The notes: a model not told the origin generated them from the letters alone. A stretch of 64,000 nucleotides of DNA from Acidibrevibacterium fodinaquatile (GCF_003352165.1 NZ_CP029176.1:3789501-3853500), one strand, 5' to 3'; positions 1-8,845 are shown, counted from the stretch's first letter. A program made the numbers and translations.

Positions 1-516
1 GCGTTCTTTCGCAACGCCACCCTCAACGATCATGCCGGCCAGCACGCCGGTCACGGCATAAACGCGATCGGCGGCGCGCCAAACATAACGCTCGGCCCAG
101 CGCGCCAGCCGCACCAGGCGGAGCCCGCCAAATCGCACCCGCTCCTCGGCGAGCGGCGCGTTGACTTCGAGAAAAAACGGAATTCCTTCGCGTCGCGCGA
201 GAAAGGCGCCGGCGAGATAGAAAAGATTGTAGCGCTCGTAGATGAGATCGGGGCGAAAGGCGCGCGCGGCACGGCGAAGGCGGCGATAAGCGGGAATGTT
301 GTAGGCGAGTTCGGCGATCTCGGCGAGCGCGCCTGGCAGCAGACGGCGCGCGAGGGCGACGAGCCGGCTTTCGCCGCCGAAGCCGGATTGCTCATAAAAT
401 CCCGGCCCGACCACCAGAACCTCGGCGCCTTCGGCGCGCAGGGCGGCGATCATTTCCTCGACATGCACGCTTTGGCCGTCACGCGACTGGATGCGATGGC
501 TGTAGAGAATGCGCAT
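1..516 (-). CDS. Glycosyltransferase family 4, N-terminal part (runs off left edge)
   Basis: The 172 visible residues begin MRILYSHRIQSRDGQSVHVE and have the Rossmann-like acceptor domain of GT-B glycosyltransferases: a short strand, a loop with SVH, then alternating helices and strands with RPDLIYERY near residue 95 and FFLEVNAPL near residue 120. The last visible strand (VYAVTGVLAGMIV) is typical just before the linker to the nucleotide-sugar domain. The C-terminal domain lies outside the window. It is the last gene of a minus-strand run with a deacetylase, another GT4, YdcF and a FemAB-like protein, so a role in building an exopolysaccharide repeat unit is inferred. The donor and acceptor sugars are unknown. 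Confidence 0.85.
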   Translation of the reverse strand, partial: MRILYSHRIQSRDGQSVHVEEMIAALRAEGAEVLVVGPGFYEQSGFGGESRLVALARRLLPGALAEIAELAYNIPAYRRLRRAARAFRPDLIYERYNLFYLAGAFLARREGIPFFLEVNAPLAEERVRFGGLRLVRLARWAERYVWRAADRVYAVTGVLAGMIVEGGVAKER

Positions 517-525
517 GGGGCTCCT

Positions 526-1656
526 TCAGTCGCGAGAGTGCGGGGCGCGCCGGCGCGGGCGGCCCGGCAAGGAAAGCGTGCCGCGCAGCGACCGGCGCAT
601 CTCGCCAGCCATGTGACGCGCAAGGGTCACGAGGCCCGCGGGGCGGCGCGGATTGATCAGCAAAAGCCCGACCCGCTGGCGGCGCGCGCTCGCCCAGAGC
701 GATTTATAGGGATCGTCACCGCGGCCGAAATCAAGCGCCGTTACCCCGTCACCTGCGATCAGGGTGCGGATCGCGTGCGCCGTCAAAATGGTGCCGGGCG
801 AGAGGTCGCGGGCGGCTTCGTCATGGGCGAGCTTCAGCACCGTCGCGATCCCGCCGGCGACGATCCAAAACTGCACCGCGATCGGGCCGGAGGCGTCCTT
901 AAGCACGAACAGACGCAGCAGGCCGCGCGCGACGGCGGCGCGCATCAACGCGGCATTGAAGCGCGGAAACGGCTCCGGCTCCTTCCAACTCCGCGCATAG
1001 ACCTGCTCGAACGCGGCGATCCCGGCCTCCAGCCCGTCTTCTGTCGCGAAGATCGACATCTCGGTGCGCGCCTCGGCGCGGCGGAGCTTGCGCCGGATGG
1101 TCTCGCGCAGCGAGCCCGGCCGGCCAGCGAGGTAGGCGGCGACATCACGCCCGGCGAGAGCCTCGTGCCAATTGCCGAAATGCCGGAATTGCCGGACGAT
1201 GAGCCCCGCCGCCCGTGCGCCCGCGGCAAGCCCCATGAGATCCGGCGTCCCGCTGGCCAACGCGTCGAGCCGCACCACCGGATAGCGTCGGCAAAATCGC
1301 CCGAACGAAGCCGCCGCCGCCACGCGCTCCTCCTGATCGGCGTCAGCCGCGAAGAGCGGGGCGTAGCGGCAGGTATAAGGGGTGGTGAGGCTCGCCGGAC
1401 CGGCGGGATCGAGCCGGAGCGGGAACACCGCGCGGACGACGCCATGGCGTTTCGCCGCAACGAAACACGGCGCGACCCCATCCGGCAGCGCCGCGTCGAT
1501 CACCGTTTCATACCAGAGGCGCGAGGAGAAAAAATCCGCCGCTGCCGGCGGGAATATCGTCTCGGGCAGGTCATCGAGGCGCGATGTCGCGAAAATCTCC
1601 ATCCAATCAGCGGCGCCAGGCATAATAAAGGCAGCCGATCCACTCATGCAGGGCAT
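526..1656 (-). CDS. FemAB/CelD-like GNAT-fold acyltransferase
   Basis: A protein of up to 376 residues whose core is a GNAT-fold half typical of the CelD/BcsL and FemAB-like families. The conserved core runs from about residue 180 (GSLRETIRRKLRRAE) through FEQVYARSWKEPEP to GDGVTALDFGRGDDPYK near residue 320; the DFGRGDDPYK motif is characteristic. Such proteins occur in polysaccharide loci and probably acylate or aminoacylate a surface glycan in the cytoplasm; the substrate is not known. The start is uncertain. ATG at 1656 overlaps the end of the YdcF gene by 50 bp, and in-frame ATGs at 1647, 1623 and 1602 are alternatives. Nine bases separate its stop from the next glycosyltransferase, so the genes are probably co-transcribed. 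Confidence 0.82.
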   Translation of the reverse strand: MPCMSGSAAFIMPGAADWMEIFATSRLDDLPETIFPPAAADFFSSRLWYETVIDAALPDGVAPCFVAAKRHGVVRAVFPLRLDPAGPASLTTPYTCRYAPLFAADADQEERVAAAASFGRFCRRYPVVRLDALASGTPDLMGLAAGARAAGLIVRQFRHFGNWHEALAGRDVAAYLAGRPGSLRETIRRKLRRAEARTEMSIFATEDGLEAGIAAFEQVYARSWKEPEPFPRFNAALMRAAVARGLLRLFVLKDASGPIAVQFWIVAGGIATVLKLAHDEAARDLSPGTILTAHAIRTLIAGDGVTALDFGRGDDPYKSLWASARRQRVGLLLINPRRPAGLVTLARHMAGEMRRSLRGTLSLPGRPRRRAPHSRD

Positions 1657-2380
1657 AAAAGCTCATCCGCCAGCCACTCATGCGGGGGGCGAAATCGCTC
1701 ACGATCCCGGTCGGCGCGTGATCGAGCAGAACCGGGGCGGCGGTCGCGTTAATTCCGGCATGGCGAAAGGCGATCAGCGCTCGCCTCATGTGCCAGGCGT
1801 GGGTCACGACATAGACCGAGCCGATCCCTTCGCTGCGGAGGATAGCGGCGCTGTCGACGGCGTTTTCCCAAGTATCTTCCGAGCGGTCTTCGCGCCAGCG
1901 CGCCGGGATGCCGAAATCGTCTTGCAAGCTTGCCGCCATCAGCGCGGCGAGCGAGATCGAACCGTCCGGCGGCTTGCCGCCGCTGACCAGCACCGGCAGC
2001 CCGGTGCGCCGGGCGAGGGTGGCGGCGGCGCGCAAACGCATGACCGTGAGCGGGCCGAGATCGACCGCCATGCTGTCGGCGACGTCATCCGCCCCGGGAT
2101 CGCGGGTGCCGTGCTCGACCTCGGCGGCGAGCACGACGATGGCGCGCGGCGGGTCATTGGCGGGGGGAACGAGGGGCAAATGGCGTTCGAGGGAGGCGAT
2201 CAGCAGACCGCCAGTGAAAGGCAGCGCGAGCCCCAACAGGCCGGCGAGCGCGACACCGGCGATGGCAAGCCCCATCCGCCGCCAGCGCGTCAGCGCGGCG
2301 AGCGCGACCCCAGCGAGGCCGAGCGGCACCAGATTGAGCGGCGGCACAATGAGGGCAACGGCGAAGGGGCCAAGTGACAT
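1607..2380 (-). CDS. YdcF/DUF218 family membrane protein
   Basis: A 257-residue protein. Two hydrophobic segments at the N-terminus (about residues 5-30 and 38-60) are followed by a DUF218 domain with the family signatures AIVVLAAEV, MRLRAAATLARR, LVSGGKPPDG and, later, SEDTWENAVDSAAIL and VVTHAWHMRRALIAFRHAG. DUF218 proteins (SanA, YdcF, ElyC) act at the inner membrane in envelope and polysaccharide metabolism; the chemistry is unsettled. An upstream in-frame ATG would add 36 arginine-rich residues that look like a shadow of the neighbouring gene, so the ATG at 2380 was chosen. It follows the GT4 gene by 8 bp and belongs to the same run. Confidence 0.88.
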   Translation of the reverse strand: MSLGPFAVALIVPPLNLVPLGLAGVALAALTRWRRMGLAIAGVALAGLLGLALPFTGGLLIASLERHLPLVPPANDPPRAIVVLAAEVEHGTRDPGADDVADSMAVDLGPLTVMRLRAAATLARRTGLPVLVSGGKPPDGSISLAALMAASLQDDFGIPARWREDRSEDTWENAVDSAAILRSEGIGSVYVVTHAWHMRRALIAFRHAGINATAAPVLLDHAPTGIVSDFAPRMSGWRMSFYALHEWIGCLYYAWRR

Positions 2381-2388
2381 CGCCGCGC

Positions 2389-3669
2389 CTAAGCCCCGCT
2401 CGGCGGCATCTTTGCCACCGCTTCGTCGCCAGGAAGCGCATCGCCGTCGAGGGCGAGCCGGACAAAGGCCGCGCTTTTCTCCTCCCAACCGGCGGCGGCG
2501 GCGGTGGCAAGACCCTGGCGGCGGAGGGTTGCGCGGAGATTGGCATCGTCGTGCAAGCGCGCCATCGCGCCGGCGATCGCCGCGACCGAGCCGCCATCGA
2601 CGACGATGCCATTCACGCCATCCGCCACCGCATCGGTGCTGCCGCCGTCGCGCCCGGCGATGACCGGCAGGCCGCAGCTATTGGCTTCGAGAAAAACCAG
2701 GCCGAAACCCTCGGTGTCACCATCGGGAAGCGCGCGGTTGGGCATTACGAAGACATCGCCGAGGCAATAATGATCGACCAGATCATCCTCCGGCACGAGG
2801 CCGGTGAAAACCACCTTGTCCGCGACCCCCGCTTCCCGCGCGATCGCCTCGAGCCGCGCCCGGTAGGGCCCCTGGCCGACGATGAGCAGGCGGATCGCGG
2901 GCCGCGCCGGCGCGATTTCGGCGAAAGCGCGAATTGCCTGGTCGATGCCTTTTTTTTCCAAAAGCCGGCATACCGAGACGAACACGAAGGCGCCGGCGAG
3001 CCGATAGAGGCGCAAAAGATCGGCGCGTTTGGCGGCCGGGCGGAAGCGGGCGGTATCGACGCCGTTTTCGATCAGGCTGATGCGCGCCTTGCTTTCGGCG
3101 CCGAGGAGCCGGCGCACCGCACCGAGGGTGAAGCGGCTGACGACGATGACGTGATCGACCCCGAGCAAGCCGCGGCGGCGGCGGCGATAGTCGGGATCGT
3201 AGGGGTCATCGGTGGTGATTTCCTCGCCATGGACATAGACCAGGGTGGTGATGCCGGGGATGTAGCGGAGCAGACCGACCAGCCAGCCGCTGGCGAGTAA
3301 TTCGCCGAGGCAAACCGCCCCGATCCCCTCATGCGCGATCAGCCAGAGCACGGTCGCGGCGAGACGCAGGCGGATCAGCATATCGCTCACGCGGAAACGA
3401 AGCTTGCCGAACCACTGGCCGCGCGGCGGTGCGATCACGGTGCGGAGCAGCGTCAGGCGGCGGATCGGAAAGGGCGCCTTGCGGTCATATTCGCGCCAGC
3501 CGATCAAAGGCAGGCCGTCGGCGTAGCTGATGCGCGGCGCGAGCACCATGATCCGGCCGCCGCCATGGCGGGCGAGATTGGCGTAGACCACCGCCGAGCC
3601 GCCCCGCACGGGGGGAAAATTATTGACCACCAGCAACACTTTGCGGTCTTTGCGCGCGCCCCCGCTCAC
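2389..3669 (-). CDS. Glycosyltransferase family 4
   Basis: A complete 426-residue GT-B glycosyltransferase. The N-terminal domain has VLLVVNNFPPVRGGSA and a YVHGEE segment near residue 143. The C-terminal domain has LIENGVDTARFRP (about 200), a VSVCRLLEKKGIDQAIRAF motif, LLIVGQGPYR, and the donor-binding EGFGLVFLEANSCGLPVI (about 335), with the E-x7-E pair expected of retaining GT4 enzymes. It should transfer a sugar from a nucleotide donor to a lipid-linked acceptor on the cytoplasmic face. Its start overlaps the stop of the deacetylase gene by 4 bp (ATGA), which indicates translational coupling. The last 20 residues are poorly conserved in character. Confidence 0.92.
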   Translation of the reverse strand: MSGGARKDRKVLLVVNNFPPVRGGSAVVYANLARHGGGRIMVLAPRISYADGLPLIGWREYDRKAPFPIRRLTLLRTVIAPPRGQWFGKLRFRVSDMLIRLRLAATVLWLIAHEGIGAVCLGELLASGWLVGLLRYIPGITTLVYVHGEEITTDDPYDPDYRRRRRGLLGVDHVIVVSRFTLGAVRRLLGAESKARISLIENGVDTARFRPAAKRADLLRLYRLAGAFVFVSVCRLLEKKGIDQAIRAFAEIAPARPAIRLLIVGQGPYRARLEAIAREAGVADKVVFTGLVPEDDLVDHYCLGDVFVMPNRALPDGDTEGFGLVFLEANSCGLPVIAGRDGGSTDAVADGVNGIVVDGGSVAAIAGAMARLHDDANLRATLRRQGLATAAAAGWEEKSAAFVRLALDGDALPGDEAVAKMPPSGA

Positions 3670-4688
3670 GCCCGACGCTCCGGCGGCGGGGCGAGGAGGG
3701 CAGGGATTTCGGCCAGTGCCGCGAAGCGGCCGCCGAGCACGCGTGCGAAGTGATCGAGTTCCTCGGAAAGGCGGTCATAGAAATAGTGCAGATCGGCGCG
3801 GGTCTGGACATAAGGGTTGCGGCCCGGCGCCAGCGAGGAGCTATGGAAACTGAGCGGAAAGATCATCTCGCCGCGCCGGCGGAGATGGCGCACCAATCGC
3901 CGCATCGCTGAGGCGTCATTGCCTTCGGGCGAGAGGGTGATGCGCTCGGCGCAGCGCGAGCGGGTGAGGAGCGAGGGCACACGCAGCCGCGTCATGCGCG
4001 GCCCCGACAGGGTCTGATAAAGCCAGCGTCCCAGCTCGCCCCCCCAGCCGACGACGCTGCGGCAAAGCGGCAATTCCAGAAGGTCGCGCTGCTCGCCGAA
4101 CCAGAAGGGCCGATAATCATAGCCGCTGTGATCTGGCCCGCCCTCGGGCGTGAAGCTGGTGCGCGGGGCGAGGCTGGTGTCGATCAAAAAACCATGTTTT
4201 TCGAGGAGATTTGCGGTTTGCGCGCCGATGCCATAGCGCCCGGCGCGATGGATGGTGGGGGGAAAGCCGAAGCAGTCGGTGAATTTCGCCTTGAGCGCGA
4301 GCAATTTTTGCTCCTCCCGGCCGGCATCGAGATTGCCCGAGAAGGAAAAACGCCGGCTCGCCTCGGCGCCGAGCGGCGGCGTCACCCAGGTGTGCAACTG
4401 CACGCCGACAGCGCATTGTTCGCGTTCGAGCTGGCGGCGGATGAGCCGGACGACGTCCTCGTCGGCGAGGATCGGGTAGGTCAGCAGATAGGTCGGCACC
4501 GCGCCATAGGCGCCGAGGATTTCGTGCAGATCGGCGATCTGGCGCATGCAATCGGTGGTGAAGCCGGTGCCCTCGACGGGCGTGAGCCAGTCGAAATCCT
4601 CCTCGGCGTCGATCACCACGGTGCAAACCGGGTGTTCGAGCCGCGCGATGGCCGGCCGGTCAGCGCGGAAGGGAGAAGATTGCGTCAT
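3666..4688 (-). CDS. WalW-like polysaccharide deacetylase family protein
   Basis: A 340-residue NodB-fold protein. The metal-binding region begins with CTVVIDAEEDFDW near residue 25 (the DAEEDF form typical of WalW-like members), followed by VGVQLHTWVTPP (His of the metal site) and FPPTIHRAGRYGIG (RxGRYG) near residue 145. Near the C-terminus is PLSFHSSSLAPGRNPYV, which contains the second conserved His. The family removes N-acetyl groups from polysaccharides. The ATG at 4688 starts the domain directly; an upstream ATG at 4838 adds a 50-residue unconserved leader and was rejected. It is the first gene of the five-gene left-hand exopolysaccharide run. Confidence 0.88.
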   Translation of the reverse strand: MTQSSPFRADRPAIARLEHPVCTVVIDAEEDFDWLTPVEGTGFTTDCMRQIADLHEILGAYGAVPTYLLTYPILADEDVVRLIRRQLEREQCAVGVQLHTWVTPPLGAEASRRFSFSGNLDAGREEQKLLALKAKFTDCFGFPPTIHRAGRYGIGAQTANLLEKHGFLIDTSLAPRTSFTPEGGPDHSGYDYRPFWFGEQRDLLELPLCRSVVGWGGELGRWLYQTLSGPRMTRLRVPSLLTRSRCAERITLSPEGNDASAMRRLVRHLRRRGEMIFPLSFHSSSLAPGRNPYVQTRADLHYFYDRLSEELDHFARVLGGRFAALAEIPALLAPPPERRA

Positions 4689-4988
4689 GCCTGATCGCCG
4701 CAAGATGAGGAAAAAAACCACCGGCGGCAAGCCTTTATCCCATGACCGCGGCATCCGACCAAGCGCGCCGGCACGCCGCCGGCCGAATTCCCTTGCATTT
4801 TTTGCGGATGCGAAGGATAGAGAGGGCGTTCCGCGCATCGCGTGATCGGCGCGCCGCTAATATCGGCGCGCTTTAGCCGCGGAATTTCCGTTATCAATCG
4901 TTCGCCCCGGTATCGCGCGGGCAGGCGGACAGCATGAGCGCCAGGTCATGCCGCAAGCGCGGCGCTTGGGCGCTGGAGATGAATTTTC
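4689..4988. other. Divergent intergenic region
   Basis: Three hundred bases lie between the start of the deacetylase operon (minus strand) and the helicase (plus strand), so promoters for both must be here. I see no convincing paired -35/-10 boxes, no RNA gene and no strong palindrome. A GGAG at 4975-4978 lies ten bases before the GTG at 4989 and supports that codon as the helicase start rather than the ATG at 4998. Confidence 0.5.
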
Positions 4989-6116
4989 GTGCCATCCATG
5001 AGTTTTGCTAGCCTCGGCCTTGCCGAGCCGCTCCTTCGCGCCCTGGCGCGGGCGGGTTTCGAAACCCCGACGCCGATCCAGGCCGGGGCCATTCCGCCGC
5101 TTCTCGCCGGGCGTGACCTGCTCGGCATCGCCGAAACCGGCACCGGCAAGACCGCGGCTTTCGCGTTGCCGATCCTCCACCACCTCGCCGCGGCCCCGCC
5201 AGCCTCGCCGCTCGGCCCCTTCACCACCCGCGCCCTGATCCTCGCGCCGACGCGTGAGCTTGCGTTGCAGATCGAGGCCAGCCTGCTCGCTTTCGGCGGG
5301 GTCGCGCGCCGGCGTCTGGTGACCATCGTCGGCGGCCTGAGCCGGCATGCGCAGGTGCAGCGGATGCGCCCCGGGGTCGATATCGTGGTCGGGACGCCCG
5401 GGCGGGTGCGTGACCTGATGGCGACCAACGAACTCCGCCTGCACGAGGTTCGCCATCTCGTGCTCGACGAGGCGGATCGCATGCTCGATCTCGGCTTCAT
5501 CGCCGATATTCGCCGCATCATCGGAGCCTTGCCGGCGGCGCGGCAATCCGCGTTGTTTTCGGCGACGATGCCGGTTGCGGTCGGCAAGCTCGCCGAAACC
5601 CTGCTCGCGCGCCCGGCGCGCGTCGAAATCGCGCGCACCGAGATCTCGGCCGCGCGGATCGAGCAGCAGGTGCATTTCGTCGATCCCGCCGGCAAGCGGG
5701 CGTTGCTCAGCCGCCTGCTCGCCGATCCGGCGCTGTCGCGGGTGTTGGTTTTCACTCGCACCAAGCGCGCCGCCGACCGTCTTGCCGAAACCCTCGGTGC
5801 CGACGGGGTCGAGGTCAGTGCCATCCACGGCAATAAAAGCCAGGCGGCGCGCGGCAAGGCGCTGGAGCGCTTCCGCGATGGCCGCGCCCGCGTGCTGGTT
5901 GCGACCGACATCGCGGCGCGCGGCATCGATGTCGCCGCGGTCTCGCACGTCATCAATTTCGACCTGCCGGCGCAGCCCGAGGATTATGTCCATCGCATCG
6001 GCCGCACCGCCCGCGCGGGTGCAAGCGGCATCGCCATCTCGTTCTGCGGCAACGCCGAACGCGGTGCTCTCCGGGCCATCGAACGCGCGACCGGGGCGGG
6101 TTTCCGGGTTGCTTAG
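4989..6116 (+). CDS. rhlE: DEAD-box ATP-dependent RNA helicase (RhlE-type)
   Basis: A 375-residue compact helicase with all motifs in order: Q motif FETPTPIQAGAIP (about 25), motif I AETGTGKT (about 49), PTRELALQ (Ia), TPGRVRDL, motif II VLDEADRMLD (about 160), motif III SATMP, and in the second RecA domain VLVFTRTKRAA, ATDIAARGIDV (V) and HRIGRTARAG (VI). It unwinds short RNA duplexes in RNA decay or ribosome maturation. The usual long basic C-terminal tail of RhlE is nearly absent: the protein ends about 35 residues after motif VI. GTG at 4989 is preferred over ATG at 4998 on Shine-Dalgarno spacing. Confidence 0.93.
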   Translation: MPSMSFASLGLAEPLLRALARAGFETPTPIQAGAIPPLLAGRDLLGIAETGTGKTAAFALPILHHLAAAPPASPLGPFTTRALILAPTRELALQIEASLLAFGGVARRRLVTIVGGLSRHAQVQRMRPGVDIVVGTPGRVRDLMATNELRLHEVRHLVLDEADRMLDLGFIADIRRIIGALPAARQSALFSATMPVAVGKLAETLLARPARVEIARTEISAARIEQQVHFVDPAGKRALLSRLLADPALSRVLVFTRTKRAADRLAETLGADGVEVSAIHGNKSQAARGKALERFRDGRARVLVATDIAARGIDVAAVSHVINFDLPAQPEDYVHRIGRTARAGASGIAISFCGNAERGALRAIERATGAGFRVA

Positions 6117-6128
6117 CGCATGAGGCGG

Positions 6129-6165
6129 GCCGGGCGCGGAGCACTGAGATTGCTCAGCGCCCGGC
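6129..6165 (+). terminator. Hairpin after the helicase gene, possible terminator
   Basis: GCCGGGCGC at 6129-6137 pairs with GCGCCCGGC at 6157-6165, and an inner GAGCA/TGCTC pair extends the stem to a 7-nt loop. It starts 13 bases after the helicase stop codon. There is no T-run, so intrinsic termination is uncertain, but position and stability fit a 3'-end structure. Confidence 0.5.
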
Positions 6166-6202
6166 GCGCTTGATGGCGCGGCTTGCGTGAGAGGATGCGG
6201 GT

Positions 6203-6243
6203 CCGGGGGCGCTGCCCCCGGCGGGTCCAGGGCAGCGCCCTGG
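6203..6243. repeat. Two consecutive GC-rich hairpins
   Basis: CCGGGGGC/GCCCCCGG (6203-6221, 3-nt loop) is followed five bases later by CCAGGGC/GCCCTGG (6227-6243). Together with the hairpin at 6129-6165 they fill the space between two convergent genes, ending three bases before the stop of the 787-aa gene. They also mark one border of the AT-rich insert. They resemble dispersed extragenic palindromes, but no second copy is seen in this window. Confidence 0.6.
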
Positions 6244-6246
6244 TAG

Positions 6247-8610
6247 TTATTCATTTTTCCACAGAGACCCATGGTTGATTAGCCTCGGCGTGTAGTTAAG
6301 GGAGCGCCATCCCTCAAGAACCCCCCAGCGTGTCCAGTGTTGCCATGCCTCGGTCGCGGACATTGTTTTGTCACGCAGGTCAGTGAAACTTTGGACGTAG
6401 GCATCTCGATTGAAGCTTGCGAGAACCGAGAAAATCAGCTCTAAAACTCGTTCTGGCTGCAACACGTTGTGAAGGCCGGATTGTGAAATCAAAGGTTCGT
6501 TAACCCACGCAGCGTTGGGATTATGATTGACGACCCAAGCGGCAGACGGCATGTCCGAACCGGCAGGAATAATTTGAGCGTGTTGCGCGCCAACGAGGTG
6601 CGCAAGACGGGATATGCCGTTTGCGATCGTGATAACGCAGCGAGCGGCGCGAAGATATCCCGCTAATTCCACGAGCGAAAAGGAATTCAGGACGCGAACC
6701 GGGCGGTCCCCCCAGAATCGTTCATCCAGAAAGCGTGGCTCAGCATCCGACGAAAAAGCGCCACATATTGCGATTTCGAGACGTGCCGCAAGAAGTGTAT
6801 CTATCACCCTGTTCCAATTATCGTACGGCCAAATTTCAGCAACCTCGTTTTTTCGGCCTGGATCTGGAAATGGGCTAATAATGACGTCGATCGTATTTTT
6901 TGTCAGCCATCCGAGAGCAAATTCCCTGATCTCTCCCGCAAGGCGGATTTTAGGAATGGTAGCTGGCACTGGAAGGCCGAAATTTCCATACCATGCCTGC
7001 ATCATATGCAGGCCACTCCTTGCAAAAAGACGTGCCGGCTCTTCAATGCTAAATGTGGATCCGCGGCTCGGAGAGTTGGCCAGCATTTCCACCGGAGGGC
7101 CGGCCCACAAATGTTGTATTTGAGCGTTTTCGAACCAAAGGCGCACAGGTGATTGCGCGGCGACCTCGTAGAGCGCAGGCAAAGCCGTTATTGCGTCTTC
7201 TATCGTGTTACCATAGACGGAAATAGCCGGCGGATTGAGTTCTGGCGCAGCAGTTTCCAATAAACGCACCACACCCACGCAGATCGCAAGCCACGGCTCA
7301 AGGGAGAGTGTCGGCGCGTCATCGTAAGGCGCAAAGCGGTTTACATAGGCTTTGAATAGTCCAGGAGCCAGTTGTTCAACCGTTCCCTCATTTTGAGTCT
7401 CATCTCCCGCGACTGCCCAAAGCAGGCGTTTTTGGCCAAATTTTTGCAACACCGAAAATAGCCGGAAAATTTTATCCTCACTCGGTGTGTTGTTGTATTT
7501 AACAACATATATCTTATCATTTTCTCTCATTTGTTTTAGGAATTTTTTCCGCATAATGGTCAGTCTTTTAGCTTCTAACTCCAGAAGCTTATCGGCACTT
7601 ATTTGGTCGTTTAGAATATGGGAGTGCTTCTGTATGCCAAGGCGCTTATTATATATCGCATATTCTTTCGGATCTTCGGCGTCGGGGGCAAAAAATCCCA
7701 CATGTAGATTTTCGGGATCCTCCAAGCCAGAAAATTCATTTTCGAGACAGCGGATCAAATCTGGCAATTCGATAAATGACCATCGAAGCAAATCTATTGG
7801 CTCAGCGCCACAGCGGCGCTGAACCAATCCGAACTCGCAATTGTCACCCAAACTCTCAAATCGTGATATAAATATTTCTGCCGGAGTTTTCGTAAGTTTG
7901 GCTATATCCTCGAGAAAAACTGGCCCTGACATTATTTTTCTGCGATTTGCAGGGGAGAAACCGTCATTTCTGGCCGCATGAGAAAATTCGCGCGTGGCGG
8001 CCCATGCTCTGTGGGCTATGATTTTCCATGCCGTGAAATCAATATTGGGCGGATTTTCGTTGGAAAGCCTCGATATCGCGGCAACGATGAGCCCCTCGTC
8101 AAGTATCTCCACCGATCCATTTGGCTTGGATGGATCTTCGGCGACATTAAGTAGCCAGCCTGGGCCATGCCGACGGATCGCCGCGTGCAGGCGGCGAAGC
8201 GATGAGTTGGGTAGAGCCGCTTTTTGCCGATAGACAAAAATTTTCTCGCCCTTCCGCAATTCTTCGCAGAACATACGCTTAAGCAAGCGATGCGCCTGAA
8301 TTACTTGGGCTGCCTTTTGCTTCCCTTCCTCAGAATTAATCTCGATAGAAACAGGAAAACCAGTATGAAATGTGAACCCGCAAGAGTCGAGACGCCAGTC
8401 TGGCCATCCGTCCTGGACAACAAATTCGTAATTTCCGTCGTCAAAAAGTCCATGGAGATTATTTTCTATTGCATCAATTATAATATCTATCGTGTAAAAT
8501 CCAACATTACGAAACAAACCTGGCGGATCACAGCTAAAATAGCGCTGCACGATCCCGAATTCGCAATTATCTCCAAGCCCTTCCAGCCGAAAAAAGATAT
8601 TTTCGTGCAT
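6247..8610 (-). CDS. Duplicated DUF1796-like domain protein with GT9-like C-terminus
   Basis: A 787-residue protein. Two tandem copies of one domain can be aligned by eye: LGDNCEFGIVQR near residue 12 and LGDNCEFGLVQRR near 254. Each is followed by a basic helix with a strand (KGEKIFVYRQ; NDKIYVVKYN), an arginine-rich helix ending WLLNVAED or LLWAVAGDE, and a closing DEGLIVAAISR or APGLFKAYVNR. The invariant Cys in GDNCEFG resembles the S-L-G-x-x-C start of DUF1796, a putative papain-like family. Residues about 455-740 look like a GT9/heptosyltransferase-type GT-B fold (ISVYGNTIEDAITALPAL; DVIISPFPDPG; ITIANGISRLAHLVGA). AGGA eight bases before ATG supports the start. It is AT-rich relative to its neighbours, which suggests acquisition by transfer. 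Function is inferred only. Confidence 0.75.
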   Translation of the reverse strand: MHENIFFRLEGLGDNCEFGIVQRYFSCDPPGLFRNVGFYTIDIIIDAIENNLHGLFDDGNYEFVVQDGWPDWRLDSCGFTFHTGFPVSIEINSEEGKQKAAQVIQAHRLLKRMFCEELRKGEKIFVYRQKAALPNSSLRRLHAAIRRHGPGWLLNVAEDPSKPNGSVEILDEGLIVAAISRLSNENPPNIDFTAWKIIAHRAWAATREFSHAARNDGFSPANRRKIMSGPVFLEDIAKLTKTPAEIFISRFESLGDNCEFGLVQRRCGAEPIDLLRWSFIELPDLIRCLENEFSGLEDPENLHVGFFAPDAEDPKEYAIYNKRLGIQKHSHILNDQISADKLLELEAKRLTIMRKKFLKQMRENDKIYVVKYNNTPSEDKIFRLFSVLQKFGQKRLLWAVAGDETQNEGTVEQLAPGLFKAYVNRFAPYDDAPTLSLEPWLAICVGVVRLLETAAPELNPPAISVYGNTIEDAITALPALYEVAAQSPVRLWFENAQIQHLWAGPPVEMLANSPSRGSTFSIEEPARLFARSGLHMMQAWYGNFGLPVPATIPKIRLAGEIREFALGWLTKNTIDVIISPFPDPGRKNEVAEIWPYDNWNRVIDTLLAARLEIAICGAFSSDAEPRFLDERFWGDRPVRVLNSFSLVELAGYLRAARCVITIANGISRLAHLVGAQHAQIIPAGSDMPSAAWVVNHNPNAAWVNEPLISQSGLHNVLQPERVLELIFSVLASFNRDAYVQSFTDLRDKTMSATEAWQHWTRWGVLEGWRSLNYTPRLINHGSLWKNE

Positions 8611-8641
8611 TTTCCTAAATCACTTCGGCTCTATATTTCTA

Positions 8642-8845
8642 CTAACAACTTCCATAATAGACTTCATCTCCAAACTCGCCCCTCTTTATAACCATATTTC
8701 TGCCAGTGCTCGGCTGCATTCGTGCCAACGACATCAGAATTGATTTCAAGATACCGTTCGGGATCAAAATCGGCCGGAATCGGCTGCTTCGCCTTAGAAG
8801 CGGAACCGTAATGCGATCAAAAAAAAGGTTGATTAATTTTTTCAT
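8642..8845 (-). CDS. Small coupled reading frame, unknown function
   Basis: A 67-residue basic peptide (MKKLINLFFDRITVPLLRR) whose ATG overlaps the stop of the methyltransferase gene by 4 bp (ATGA); its own stop is 31 bp before the next start. This tight packing between two real genes is the main evidence that it is translated. It has no family I recognise, no clear signal peptide and no membrane span. It could be the remnant of a longer gene lost when the insert was assembled. Confidence 0.45.
   Translation of the reverse strand: MKKLINLFFDRITVPLLRRSSRFRPILIPNGILKSILMSLARMQPSTGRNMVIKRGEFGDEVYYGSC

Noticed and set aside
388-2377. Long plus-strand frames of 454 and 331 codons
   Set aside because: They are antisense to the FemAB-like and YdcF genes, are Arg/Gly-rich with no domain, and arise from GC-rich codon bias.
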